Positions 46,589 through 55,546 of a stretch of 64,000 nt of DNA are shown in pieces. Location of the stretch: the NCBI GenBank assembly GCA_963697355.1, contig CAVONV010000030.1:1-64000 (forward strand). Reading direction: 5' to 3'. The notes under the pieces are model-generated. The model worked only from the letters and a program-made list of their open reading frames with translations. It searched no databases and was not told the DNA's origin. How positions within the stretch are numbered: position 1 is the first letter of the stretch; each line of letters begins with the position of its first letter. Origin of the DNA: CAVONV01 sp963697355. Its GTDB lineage: Bacteria > Acidobacteriota > Vicinamibacteria > Marinacidobacterales > DATDRI01. The translations under genes and the position numbers were made by a program.

Positions 46589-47641
46589 ATGACCATCAAC
46601 TGCGCGGATTGCAGCGGTACCATTTGTGAAACCGGTCACAAGGACGTCGTTCCAGACGACTGTCCTATGCGAGGGGATTTCCCCGACTTTGGAAAGCTCT
46701 ACTCCCAAGGACCATGGAGACAACTCGCTCATCAGGCGGCTATCATCGAAGCGGAAGGATATGGCCGATGGACGAGAGCCCACGAGATCTCTGAGCTGGC
46801 AAAACGTATGGACTACCTCCGTGTCGGGATCGCCCACTGCGTCGATATGGCAAGCGAAGCAGAGCTCACTTCCAGGTACTTCCGCTCTCGCGGTCTAGAG
46901 ACCTTTGTCCCCCCGGAGAGCCTCCGAAGCGACCCCCTGGGTCAGGCCGGCCACTTTGCCGAGAAAGGAACCGACCTCAACGTCCTCGCTGGAATGTGCG
47001 TCGGTCATGACGCGATGTTCATTCGTGCCTCTTCGGCACCCGTCACTTCTCTGGTGGTAAGAGACACTAAGTTACATCACAATCCCGTAGCTGCCCTGTA
47101 CACCGCTCAGAGCTACTTCAAGAATGCGTTGTATTACAGACACCAAGACGGCAATCCACAACCCTATCGCGGCACCGATGATGCCGTGCTGGATACCACG
47201 TCTCGCTCCGTCGTCCGTGATGGCCAAGGCGAGTGGTGCCGCGTCGAAGAAACGATCGAGTTCGCCCACCGTCTCGGCATTTCAAGAATGGGAGTTGTTT
47301 TCTGCTCGGGATTCCAAAACGAAGCCCGTTTACTGAAGCGCGTCTTGGAAGCGAATGGTTTTTCCGTCAGTTCGAGCTGCTGCAAAACGGGCTCGGTCCC
47401 CAAGGAAGAACTAGGCATCACGGACAATCAGAAGGTTCGCCCCGGTCAACCGGAGATGATGTGTAATCCGATCGCGCAAGCGGAGCTCCTCAACCGAGAA
47501 AAGGTCGAGCTCGTTCTTCTACTGGGTCAATGCGCCGGCCACGACTCCGCCACCATGGCGCATCTCGACGCACCCGCCGTTTGCACGGTGGCAAAAGACC
47601 GCGCGCTTGCCCACAACACGATCGCGGCACTGTACAACTAG
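46589..47641 (+). CDS. tandem-duplicated DUF1847 protein
   Basis: 350 residues from ATG 46589. The N terminus has a Cys cluster (MTINCADCSGTIC, then DDCP). Two homologous halves follow: the first has VLAGMCVGHDAMFIRASSAPVTSLVVRD and HNPVAALY, the second LLLGQCAGHDSATMAH, TVAKDRALAHNTIAALY. Each half also has an opening of the type R-x-G-I-A-H-C or R-M-G-V-V-F-C. DUF1847 proteins are metal-binding in appearance (GxCxGHD) but uncharacterised, and are usually single copies of about 200 residues. The N-terminal Cys block is present only once. Flanked by TTGACA-like sequence at 46534. Confidence 0.75.
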   Translation: MTINCADCSGTICETGHKDVVPDDCPMRGDFPDFGKLYSQGPWRQLAHQAAIIEAEGYGRWTRAHEISELAKRMDYLRVGIAHCVDMASEAELTSRYFRSRGLETFVPPESLRSDPLGQAGHFAEKGTDLNVLAGMCVGHDAMFIRASSAPVTSLVVRDTKLHHNPVAALYTAQSYFKNALYYRHQDGNPQPYRGTDDAVLDTTSRSVVRDGQGEWCRVEETIEFAHRLGISRMGVVFCSGFQNEARLLKRVLEANGFSVSSSCCKTGSVPKEELGITDNQKVRPGQPEMMCNPIAQAELLNREKVELVLLLGQCAGHDSATMAHLDAPAVCTVAKDRALAHNTIAALYN

Positions 47642-47807
47642 AACGTCAATTGGAAGAGCTGCCGAGGCCACGACGAAGGTGAGGCAATAAGCAGCTTCCT
47701 GCCCTTGGCCCAGGGATATCGAAACATCGAGCAACGATCGCAACCGCTTTCGGCCTCCGGAGAAAAGATGGGCTGTGAGTCCTCGTTTCAACAACGGACG
47801 CGTTAGC

Positions 47808-48236
47808 CTAGTCGTAGGCCTTTCGAATGTCCTCCGTTGCCATCAAACCTTCGTTGACATGCAAGATCGGCCACGATGAGAGATGCTTGTGCACGACGCG
47901 GTATTTCTGCGGGATGGGATGCGTTCCAATCACAACTGGGATGTCGTATTGCTTCTCGATATAGGTTTTGAAGTAGTCCACATAAGGGCAAGGCGGGTAT
48001 CCCACCACCAACCCGGTAGCAAGGTGAATTGCTTGAGCACCGTTTCCGATCATTTCTTCCGGTACGTACTCGATGTTTCCACCCGGGCAGCCACCACAGC
48101 TCGAGTAGCCGACGATTTCCAAGGGCTCATCCTTTGGGTATTGTGCAAACGCTCCTTCCCTTTCCCGCATGGATCGAAAACACTTGCCACCTCCGCAGTC
48201 CCGGTATCGATCGCAGATGATAATCCCGACTTTCAT
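47808..48236 (-). CDS. CGGC-domain protein
   Basis: 142 residues from ATG 48236 (GGAGGGAGATC upstream). Cys-rich: CDRYRDCGGGKC near the start, the family motif YSSCGGCPGGN at about 50-60, and YPPCPY later. The CGGC domain is a putative metal-binding module found in anaerobes, with no known activity. It ends convergent to the DUF1847 gene, which also has G-x-C-x-G-H-D motifs; both may belong to the same metal/thiol response. A strong sigma-54-type promoter lies at 48273-48289. Confidence 0.8.
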   Translation of the reverse strand: MKVGIIICDRYRDCGGGKCFRSMREREGAFAQYPKDEPLEIVGYSSCGGCPGGNIEYVPEEMIGNGAQAIHLATGLVVGYPPCPYVDYFKTYIEKQYDIPVVIGTHPIPQKYRVVHKHLSSWPILHVNEGLMATEDIRKAYD

Positions 48237-48272
48237 GATCTCCCTCCTTTGCCGGCAGTTGATGCCTACGGC

Positions 48273-48289
48273 TGCAATGTATGTGCCAA
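48273..48289 (-). promoter_or_regulatory. sigma-54-type promoter of the CGGC gene
   Basis: Minus strand TTGGCACATACATTGCA, one mismatch to consensus. Predicted start near 48262, 26 bases before the ATG. Confidence 0.8.
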
Positions 48290-48419
48290 CGCGTAGATTC
48301 ACTGAGCTTGTCTTCTCGATGGTACACCTTTTTCCATTTAGCGCCCGATATGTCTCCGCGTAATGAGCGGCATCCGTACCATTGGGGTTTGCATCGCGAT
48401 TTTCCCGCATGAGTCCTGT

Positions 48420-48436
48420 CTGGCATGCCAGATGCA
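48420..48436 (+). promoter_or_regulatory. sigma-54-type promoter of the small membrane protein/TrmO-like unit
   Basis: CTGGCATGCCAGATGCA: GG/GC spacing correct, two deviations. Divergent from the CGGC promoter 131 bases away, so one enhancer-binding protein could serve both. Confidence 0.6.
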
Positions 48437-48529
48437 GTAGCGATCATCGACATCAATGACCAATGGCGACACAGAAACGAGCTGCAGTCGCCTCGGGTAG
48501 GTGCCGTTGACGCATGCACAAGGAGGTGG

Positions 48530-48679
48530 ATGATGTACGGCAAATTGCTTTGTATGATAGTCATTCTCCTGACTGGACTGCTGTACATGTTCGGCTTCAT
48601 CGGCCAAGAGTCTTCAACTGACAATGCAAAGCCTCCCGAACGAGTTGCATCCAATGACGGTGATACAGACAGAGAGTAA
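48530..48679 (+). CDS. small single-pass membrane protein
   Basis: 49 residues, start ATGATG directly after AGGAGGTGG. Residues 5-24 are a membrane helix (KLLCMIVILLTGLLYMFGF); the tail is polar and acidic. No homology recognised. Very good ribosome site and position between a sigma-54-type promoter and the exported TrmO-like gene suggest it is real. Its stop is 33 bases before the next start. Confidence 0.5.
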   Translation: MMYGKLLCMIVILLTGLLYMFGFIGQESSTDNAKPPERVASNDGDTDRE

Positions 48680-48712
48680 ATGGATGCATGTTCCAGCGAC
48701 ATGGGAGGCTCG

Positions 48713-49228
48713 ATGAAGCTGACTGTGTCTGCGACAATCCCATTTCTTTTTGCACTATTGATCTACACGTTTGGAGGTCCAATGCAATCACCCGAGAAAG
48801 AGATATTTACGGTGCATCCGGTAGGTCGGATTCACAAGCGAAGCACCGAGACCACCATCGAGATAGCATCCAGGTACCAAGAGGCACTCCTGGGGCTCGA
48901 TGGATTCTCACACGTCTGGGTGTTCTGGTGGTTCGATCGTAACGACACGCCTCATAAGAGGTCTGTATTGAGGGTACATCCACAAGGGAATCCACAAAAT
49001 CCCTTGACCGGCGTATTCGCCACCCGCTCACCGGCGCGACCCAACCTCATCGGCATGTCGCTGTGCAAAATACGGTCTATCCAAGGGAGCACGATTCGAG
49101 TCGATAGCATCGATGCCTTCGACAACACCCCCGTGCTGGATCTAAAACCCCACATACCGGGTTCCGATGGAGTGGAGAAAGCAACGGTACCATCGTGGAT
49201 CAGCAGGACAAACACGCCTGACCTATAG
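48713..49228 (+). CDS. TsaA/TrmO-family protein with N-terminal export signal
   Basis: 171 residues. The TrmO beta-barrel core is clear: F-T-V-H-P-V-G-R-I-H, LLGLDGFSHVWVFWWF, THE conserved R-S-P-A-R-P-N-L-I-G-M-S segment and a D-A-F-D-N-T-P-V-L-D-L-K-P-H/Y block. The family methylates t6A37 of tRNA in the cytoplasm. Here residues 1-23 (MKLTVSATIPFLFALLIYTFGG) look like a signal peptide or membrane anchor, which does not fit a tRNA enzyme. An unannotated role outside the cytoplasm, or a mis-set start (next candidate ATG at 48782), are the options. Overlaps the convergent phosphatase gene by six bases. Confidence 0.7.
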   Translation: MKLTVSATIPFLFALLIYTFGGPMQSPEKEIFTVHPVGRIHKRSTETTIEIASRYQEALLGLDGFSHVWVFWWFDRNDTPHKRSVLRVHPQGNPQNPLTGVFATRSPARPNLIGMSLCKIRSIQGSTIRVDSIDAFDNTPVLDLKPHIPGSDGVEKATVPSWISRTNTPDL

Positions 49229-50983
49229 CACCTGGTCCGGCATCTCTGATGAAAAACGGTCATCCTCGAGCCTATCCAGCGGTAACAAGGAGATGTTGCC
49301 AACCTCCAATTTGCGGAGCTCCTCCCGCGCTTCGGGGCGCTCGGGGTCCTCTTTTATCGCAAGCTCAAACGCCTCTCGCGCCTTCTGGGAGTCGCCGAGA
49401 CCGACATAGGAGAGTCCAAGGTAGTAGAGCGAGTCATAACCTGCGCTGCCCAATTTCACAACTCGCTCCAGCGTTTGCGCCGCATCGCTGTGCTGGTGTA
49501 ACGCGAGCTGTACTCGCCCCAGAGTCAGAAGCAAAGCAGAATTTCCCGGCTCCGCACTGACAGCCGACCGGATCGTCCTCTCCGCAAGCTCTAGTCTCAG
49601 ACTATGGTTTACACAGAAGCGGGCGAGTAGGTTCTTGAGGTTCGGATTGTCAGGATGAGCCTCGATGAGCGACTCGAGCTCGGTGATATAGGCCAAATAC
49701 TGTTTTCGGGCCATTTCCTTCTCACCGAGATCACGGTAGGCATCTCCCAGCGCTAGTCGATACCGCGGTAGTGGGGTTTCGTCGATCGTCAGGAGATGCT
49801 CGAAAGTGTTCCGAGCCGCCGCCATGTCACCACTTTTCACGTACTCATCGCCCAGCATCTCGTGCAGGTTGACATTCTCGGGGTCGACCGCAGCCACCTC
49901 GACGTAGTAGTCCGTTATCGTCGACTGGTCCAGGATCTCTGGAAGCTTCACAATCCCAAGAGGATGAATCGCCCAGAGGGAATCACCCTCGATATAGAGC
50001 GCTACCTGGTGTCCGCCCCGGTACAAGTCGAGCATACCGACATCGATACTGATGTGCTTGCCACCAAAGCGAGCTTCGATGACGCCTTCGGTGACGGTAT
50101 GCCCCACCACCATGCGGGCGGCTCCAAGGTTGGCCAGGATGCGATCCACTCTAGCTCGTTGAGCCTCCTGCAGCCTCCTTGTCAGCGGAACCTTTGCCAA
50201 GCCTCTATATTGAAGGGGGCCCTTCGCGTGGAAGCTGATTCCGTCCTCGATCGGGGCCTCTCCAGAAAGCTCGGCTCTTACTTTTCGGTTGACCTCCTCG
50301 ATTCCAAGAGCCGATATCTCTTCACTCCAGTCCCCGTGCGAAAAGACGGTGTTATTGATACGGACGGCCACGTTGTGGCTGAGGATCCAGGCACCGTATT
50401 GCCCCTCCGGGCGGAAAGCCGCCCGGTGCCCGAAGTAACCGCGGGGGTACTCATCCTCGAATTGCTTCCTTATATCCTCGTCTGAAGGAGATGTCGCACC
50501 TGCTTCCTCGGCTTCCGACCGCTTGGTATCCAGGACCTCATGGAACGCCGCTTCCCAGATCTTTCGAGTCTCCGGGCTATCGTAGGATTCGAGCTCCTCC
50601 TTGGAGGTATAGTCCAGAATTCCAACGATATTCATGGCTTCGTGATCTCCAATGAGAACGTGAACGTGCCCCCCCGACCACTTGGCTTCTTTCTCGAGCT
50701 GCATGAGAAGATCCAAACACTTTCGTGATTCGCCCCCCCGGTCAACCACATCTCCCATCTGAACGAGGTGCGTCTTGCCCGCGATCCAGTGAAGCTTCTC
50801 ATCGACTAGGCCGGCGTTGTCTAGAAGGGCCACAAAGCTCTCGTAAGCACCATGAATATCGCCAACAGCCACGACACACTCCACGTCGCTCCACTCGCAT
50901 TGCAGGGGCTTCCCTAAGGACAGTGAGACGCTCAGGTATAAGGAAGCTACAACGTAGACTAAAAGGGATGTCTGGCTTTTCAC
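49223..50983 (-). CDS. Shewanella-like metallophosphatase with TPR C terminus
   Basis: 586 residues from a GTG at 50983 (GGAGG eight bases upstream); this start leaves a signal peptide of about 25 residues. Calcineurin-type motifs: GDIHGAYESF, GDVVDRG and GDHEAMN (GNHE variant), with later GHTVTEG. This is the Shelphs protein-phosphatase group. From about residue 380 on there are at least five TPR-like helices (for example YRLALGDAYRDLGEKEMARKQY). Likely a periplasmic Ser/Thr or Tyr phosphatase that binds partners through its TPRs. The TPR fusion is unusual for the group. Driven by a sigma-54-type promoter. Confidence 0.8.
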   Translation of the reverse strand: MKSQTSLLVYVVASLYLSVSLSLGKPLQCEWSDVECVVAVGDIHGAYESFVALLDNAGLVDEKLHWIAGKTHLVQMGDVVDRGGESRKCLDLLMQLEKEAKWSGGHVHVLIGDHEAMNIVGILDYTSKEELESYDSPETRKIWEAAFHEVLDTKRSEAEEAGATSPSDEDIRKQFEDEYPRGYFGHRAAFRPEGQYGAWILSHNVAVRINNTVFSHGDWSEEISALGIEEVNRKVRAELSGEAPIEDGISFHAKGPLQYRGLAKVPLTRRLQEAQRARVDRILANLGAARMVVGHTVTEGVIEARFGGKHISIDVGMLDLYRGGHQVALYIEGDSLWAIHPLGIVKLPEILDQSTITDYYVEVAAVDPENVNLHEMLGDEYVKSGDMAAARNTFEHLLTIDETPLPRYRLALGDAYRDLGEKEMARKQYLAYITELESLIEAHPDNPNLKNLLARFCVNHSLRLELAERTIRSAVSAEPGNSALLLTLGRVQLALHQHSDAAQTLERVVKLGSAGYDSLYYLGLSYVGLGDSQKAREAFELAIKEDPERPEAREELRKLEVGNISLLPLDRLEDDRFSSEMPDQVL

Positions 50984-51047
50984 TGGACCTCCAATCCCGA
51001 AGTACAAAGGACGGATGTCTTCCAGCAACAACTATACCGCTCAAGTA

Positions 51048-51064
51048 AGCAAGAGCTATGCCAT
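51048..51064 (-). promoter_or_regulatory. sigma-54-type promoter of the phosphatase-TPR gene
   Basis: Minus strand ATGGCATAGCTCTTGCT: TGGCA and TTGCT exact, spacing correct. Predicted start near 51036, about 53 bases before the GTG. Confidence 0.65.
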
Positions 51065-51175
51065 TCCGCCCGGCATCAAGTAGTGGCATCTCGATTGACA
51101 GAGCTCGGTCTCTCCCGGTCTGTTCACGATACGAGTCATTCTGCTAGCTAGCTAGGAGAGAGGACGGTCTCGGAG

Positions 51176-51203
51176 TTTTTTTCTGAGCTGGCTCAGAAAA
51201 AAA
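51176..51203. terminator. bidirectional rho-independent terminator
   Basis: Seven T, CTGAGC, TG, GCTCAG, seven A: a perfect hairpin with U-tracts in both directions. It ends the barrel operon and overlaps its last three Phe codons and stop (51193-51204). Confidence 0.85.
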
Positions 51204-52500
51204 ACCTCGCTCGAAACTCCAAACGGAAGTCGCTCAACTTTTCCCCGTATTCGGTGCCTCGGGGCCCGACGAGAAATACGGTACGGAATCGCAAGGCCAG
51301 ATTAGTCAAGGGACTGTATTGAACTTCCGGCGTGAGCAGGAAACTCCCATCCTGCAAGTTGACGATCGACGTGATCCCTGGCGTGAAGTAGAGGATACCA
51401 AAAGGTTCTTTCTGGGTGGCTCGAAAATACAGGTAGTCGCGCATGGGATTGGTTCCGGCGAACGTCCCCCGCAGGGATTGAGCTTCCTGAAGAGGCTCGT
51501 CTCGACCGGTGGCTATGAAATCCTCGTGAGTTTCATCCACGAACCCGAGAAAGTTCTCGAAGGACTCTTCTTCAATGCCCTGTCCGTTGTGATAGTACTC
51601 CGCAATAATCGTGAGCTGGTTTGGTGTCAGATACCTCATCCCGGCCAGAGCGCTAAGAACGTCAACATCCACGAGAGACACTTCACCTCCTGCGTCGAGC
51701 GATCTCCTCGCAACATCGGTGATCCGAGCCAACTCGCCATGGATCTCGAGGTTGGACTTGATGTTCCTGGCGAAATCAACACCGTAGCGCGTCGTTCGGC
51801 TGTCTCCGGTGAAGAACAAGAAATCCAGATCCGTATCCCAAAGTAACAAGTAGAGCTTGCCGGCAAAATTGACGTGGTCGGGCCTTCCGAAGCTTCTATT
51901 GATGTCTTGCCCGACAGGGATGACAACGGGGGTAAACGTCACATTCCGCAGCGCACCATCGAAGGCCTTGATGAAATCCGCCCTCAAGACGTAGAACCCC
52001 TCGAGCGGTTCTTGCGGGTCTTCGGGGTCTTTCGGGCGGTCTACGAAGGAGACCACGTTTTGGAAGAACCCCGTCCCCCACTTCGTGACTTTCTTGCCGA
52101 CGTCCAACGCGAATCCCGGAGTGGGTTTCAATGTCAGATAACCTTCGAGAAGGTCCAACCTGCCATCCCACCCGCGGTCGTCATAGAAAGCGAAACCTTC
52201 GGCCCTCCCGAACGCAGAAAAAATGCCTTTTTCGTAGGTCGCTTCGAGCCGAGCGCCAAGATCGGTCCGCCCCAATAAGCGACCTTCGTCCCCACCGGGA
52301 AACCTCAGCTTGTACAACGCCGAATCCCTATCTAGAACAAAGAGCATGGGCTCGAGCTCGAAAAAGCCGCCAAAGGTATAGGGCTTTTTCTCGAATTCTG
52401 AAAGGTCGAACTCGTACTCTTGCGACTCTCGAGCAAAAAGCGGGGACGAGAAGAGGCTGTTGCCAAGAATGAGAAATACTAGGAGACGACTCCTCCTCAT
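51193..52500 (-). CDS. outer-membrane beta-barrel protein
   Basis: 435 residues. Signal peptide 1-23 (ending LFARES). The mature part alternates polar and hydrophobic residues in many strands (for example LDFLFFTGDSRTTRYGVDF, TIIAEYYHNGQG) and ends in R-A-R-F-F-F, the C-terminal Phe signature for outer-membrane insertion. It resembles DUF1302-type barrels. Its start overlaps the stop of the LolA-like gene (ATGA), and an ABC exporter lies upstream, so the barrel probably receives or secretes whatever the LolA-like carrier brings. The terminator overlaps its end. Confidence 0.75.
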   Translation of the reverse strand: MRRSRLLVFLILGNSLFSSPLFARESQEYEFDLSEFEKKPYTFGGFFELEPMLFVLDRDSALYKLRFPGGDEGRLLGRTDLGARLEATYEKGIFSAFGRAEGFAFYDDRGWDGRLDLLEGYLTLKPTPGFALDVGKKVTKWGTGFFQNVVSFVDRPKDPEDPQEPLEGFYVLRADFIKAFDGALRNVTFTPVVIPVGQDINRSFGRPDHVNFAGKLYLLLWDTDLDFLFFTGDSRTTRYGVDFARNIKSNLEIHGELARITDVARRSLDAGGEVSLVDVDVLSALAGMRYLTPNQLTIIAEYYHNGQGIEEESFENFLGFVDETHEDFIATGRDEPLQEAQSLRGTFAGTNPMRDYLYFRATQKEPFGILYFTPGITSIVNLQDGSFLLTPEVQYSPLTNLALRFRTVFLVGPRGTEYGEKLSDFRLEFRARFFF

Positions 52501-53233
52501 CGGAGGGATTCCACTCGCGGGAGAAAGTTGAGCGTGAAGGCCTCGTCGGGAACGTCCCTCTTCTTGATCTCGGCGAAGATCATGACCGACTTGTAGCCCT
52601 TCTGGAGAGGACTGTCCGTCTCGACGACCGATGGACGCCGGATGTTGCCGTCAAAGGACTTCATCTCCTTGAAGTGAAGCGTCTTGATGAGGAGTCCGGA
52701 CGAGGCGAAGCACTCGATCTCGGTCGGGACCAGAGCTTTCTTGTCGACCGTCATCTTGAGGCGATCGTAAGCGACGGTTTTCGGTCTTTGCCTTGAGCGT
52801 CAAAAGATAGTCTCGCCCAAGTCCTCCATCTGCCTCGACGTCGTACTCCAGATGGTAGTCGAGACGCATAGATGTCGGCGTTGTTGAACACGCCGCCCAC
52901 CACCGATTGGAGACTCGTGATTCTTATGGGTTTTCCCACGTTCGGTATGTAGAGCCACATGTTGTCGCCCAGCCTCAGCGTGGCACGGCCCTCCTCGCTG
53001 GCGGGAGACAGGAAAAGCGAGACGACCTTGTCGTTGCCCTTCTTCACGGTGAACAGAATGAACTCCCGCTGGCTCCCGTCCGGCTCGATGTTGATGAGCT
53101 TTCGGTAGGACTCGAAAGACTCCGGCATCAAGTTTCGGTCCACTTTCTCCAGAATCTCGTCCCCGTTTTGTGCCAGGCCAGGCCGGTGCCCACGAGCGCC
53201 GCCACAGAGCTGAACGAAAATCCTCGCTGTCAT
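52497..53233 (-). pseudogene. LolA-like outer-membrane lipoprotein-sorting protein (frameshifted)
   Basis: Start at 53233 after GGAGGAAGATC. Pieces: DEILEKVDRNLMPESFESYRKL through GDNMWLYIPNVGKPIRITSLQS in one frame, then LDYHLEYDVEADGG in a second, then MTVDKKALVPTEIECFASSGLLIKTLHFKEM to the stop in a third. Two shifts (near 52870 and 52780) are needed. The family is the LolA-like periplasmic carrier often paired with ABC or RND exporters and a barrel. Residues flanking the breaks are well conserved, arguing for sequencing errors. Begins 11 bases after the permease stop. Confidence 0.65.
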
Positions 53234-53243
53234 GATCTTCCTC

Positions 53244-54499
53244 CTAGACATGCCGAAGAGCATCGATAGGCTCCATCCTGGATGCCTTCCATGCGGGCTG
53301 GAGGCTGGCGACGACGGCCACCGCAATCACGAGCAGCGAAACCGTGACCAAGCTCCGAGAATCCAAGGTGGGCGCCAGCAAAAGGTCTCTCCTGGCGTCC
53401 AAAGGCGAATGCGAATTTTCCAGAGATTGAGAATGAATACGATAACCGCATCCCAAGACGGTGCCCGACAATGCTCCCAATGACGCCTAGAAGGAATCCC
53501 TCCGTCACGTAGAGGAGACAGGATCTTGGACGGTAGGGTCCCGATGGCGGCGATGGTTCCGATCTCGCGAATTCTCTCGTAAATAGCCATGATCATGACG
53601 TTCATGATGCTGATCAAGACGACGGAAACCAGCATGAGCTTCACGAAGAAGGTCATGACGTCGATCATATTGGCGATGTTGGAGAAGGGAGAGAGCCTCT
53701 CCCAGGTGTGGACCTCGAAAACCGGCCGACCTTGCTTGTTGAGCTGTCCGAGAGAGCCGACTGCAAGCGGCCGTGAACTGCATCCAGTCGTTGAAATCCT
53801 TGACTCGAATGGCAAACTCACTCACTTCATTCTCGTCGATCCGCAGAAGCTCTCTGGCGTCCTCGATATGCATGTAGCCGTCTCGGCCCCCGGGACCGGT
53901 GGCGCTCTCCAGAATGCCACCGACGACAAAGTTCCCGCCGTTGACCGAACCGTCACGGTTCGTAGCAATCACCACAACCGTGTCGCCGACCTCGAGACCT
54001 TCATCCCCCGGGCCAGGAGCAGCGGGAATCAACAGCTTGCCCCTGTCGAGAGAGCTCGGCTCCGGCTCTCCCTCGATCACCCGCGAGAGCAGCAGACGGG
54101 CAGGTCTCGAACTCTCTTAGTCGGATCGACGCCGTTGATCCGGATGTTGGTCGTCTGCTCGTAGTTGCTGAAACCGGCGCCGAACTTGATGCGCTCCGAA
54201 TAGGACTCGACGCCTTCGCTCTCGAGCAAGAGCTTCTCCACCCGCTCGACCTGCTTGGGTTGAAGGTTGAGATGGAGCGGGAGGATTGTCGATGGACGCC
54301 AGGTATCCTCTCCGGTGAATCTGGATGTGTCCGAGAAAGGAGTCGGTGATTTGGCGATCATCATGTTCTTGAAGGACCCGGTCACGGCGACAAAAACCAG
54401 GACAAAGACCATGCCGGAGACGATCAGGGCCATGGTCAGAAGCGTTCTTCTTTTGTAGCGGAAGAGGTTTCTCATGGCGATCTTGAAGATATTATTCAT
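53244..54499 (-). pseudogene. MacB/LolE-type ABC transporter permease (frameshifted)
   Basis: Start at 54499 (NNIFKIAMRNLFRYKRRTLLTMALIVSG, the FtsX-superfamily opening). A periplasmic domain runs through several frames, with SYSERIKFGAGF, VVVIATNRDGSVNGG and MHIEDARELLRI; helices MLVSVVLISIMNVMIMAIYERIREIGTIAAIGT and the C-terminal ASLQPAWKASRMEPIDALRHV close it. At least three frame changes (about 54090, 53790 and 53530). Length of about 418 residues is normal. It would extract a lipidated or hydrophobic substrate from the inner membrane and hand it to the LolA-like protein. Confidence 0.65.
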
Positions 54500-55200
54500 G
54501 GGACTCTTCCTTCCACCGTTCCGTCGACCGGTCAACATACCGTCTTCCAAGGTGTGGATGATTTCGACTTCTCGATGATCCGCGTGTCGTGAGTCGAAAA
54601 GATGAACGTCGTATCGAGCTCGTCTTTCATTTTTCTCATCAAGCTCGATGATGGCGTAGGCCGTTTCATGATCGAGGTTGGCCGTCGGCTCGTCGGCCAG
54701 CACCAACTTCGGATGCGTGACGAGGGCCCTGGCAATGGCCACCCGCTGTTTCTGGCCTCCGGAGAGCTGATCGGGACGTTTGTCTCTAAGCTCCACCATT
54801 CCCACCGCCTCGAGAAGCTCCGTCACAGTGCGGCGCCGCTCGGATGCGGGAACGTTTCTGTACCATGACCAAAGGGTACTCGACGTTCTCGAAGACCGTC
54901 AGCACGGGGATCAGGTTGAAATCTTGGAATATGAAACCAATGTTGGCGCCTCGAAACCGCGCCCCTTCGTTCCGATCCAGACGGGAGACGTCGCGGCCGT
55001 CGACGAGGAGTCGACCGCTCGGTGGGCTTGTCGAGGCAACCTATTAGATTGAGCAGCGTAGTTTTCCCGCTTCCCGAAGGTCCGACAAACGTAACAAACG
55101 AGCCCTTCGCGATGTTGAAATCGACACCGCGAATAGCCTGCACCTCGACCTCACCCATTTCATAGCTCTTGGTGAGTGTTTCTGCGATCACTAGGCTCAT
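54492..55200 (-). pseudogene. LolD/MacB-type ABC ATPase (frameshifted)
   Basis: Start at 55200. Walker A GPSGSGKTT and the start of the Q-loop region are in the first frame; the signature LSGGQKQRVAIARA and Walker B LVLADEPTANLD are in the next; TTFIFSTHD (H-loop) is in a third frame. At least three frame shifts (near 55020, 54840 and 54640). The likely end overlaps the permease ATG (ATGAATAA). Energises the permease encoded next. First gene of the exporter operon, with a sigma-54-type promoter 66 bases upstream. Confidence 0.7.
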
Positions 55201-55265
55201 CGATGATCCTTTCGTGCTATCCATGTCAATGGCGTACTCCTTGGCACTACTCTCCGCGAACTACC

Positions 55266-55282
55266 AGCAAAGTATGTGCCAC
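55266..55282 (-). promoter_or_regulatory. sigma-54-type promoter of the ABC/LolA/barrel operon
   Basis: Minus strand GTGGCACATACTTTGCT: TGGCAC and TTGCT exact, spacing correct. Predicted start near 55254. Confidence 0.75.
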
Positions 55283-55493
55283 CCAAGGAAGAGGCTCAAG
55301 CATCATGTGGGCCGAGCCTGCAAAGCAAAGCCTACTGACTCACTCCTAGCAAATCTTGCTGCAGAGTGGAATGTGTCGTCCTGTTCCATCGATGAGACAC
55401 GATCGGCAATCAGCTCTCCAAAAGTGAGCCCACGCCGCTCGAATCCCCTCTTGAAAATGGTCTATTTCGTGGACTTCATTCCGCCAGCCCATT

Positions 55494-55510
55494 TTGGCAC
55501 GCCACATGCT
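55494..55510 (+). promoter_or_regulatory. sigma-54-type promoter of RsbRD-like gene 2
   Basis: TTGGCACGCCACATGCT: the whole -24 block is consensus; ATGCT differs at one base from TTGCT. 37 bases upstream of the ATG. The region 55201-55546 holds only these two divergent promoters and no gene. Confidence 0.8.
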
Positions 55511-55546
55511 CTTTGAGTATCGGGATATCTGGGAATGGAGGTCACA

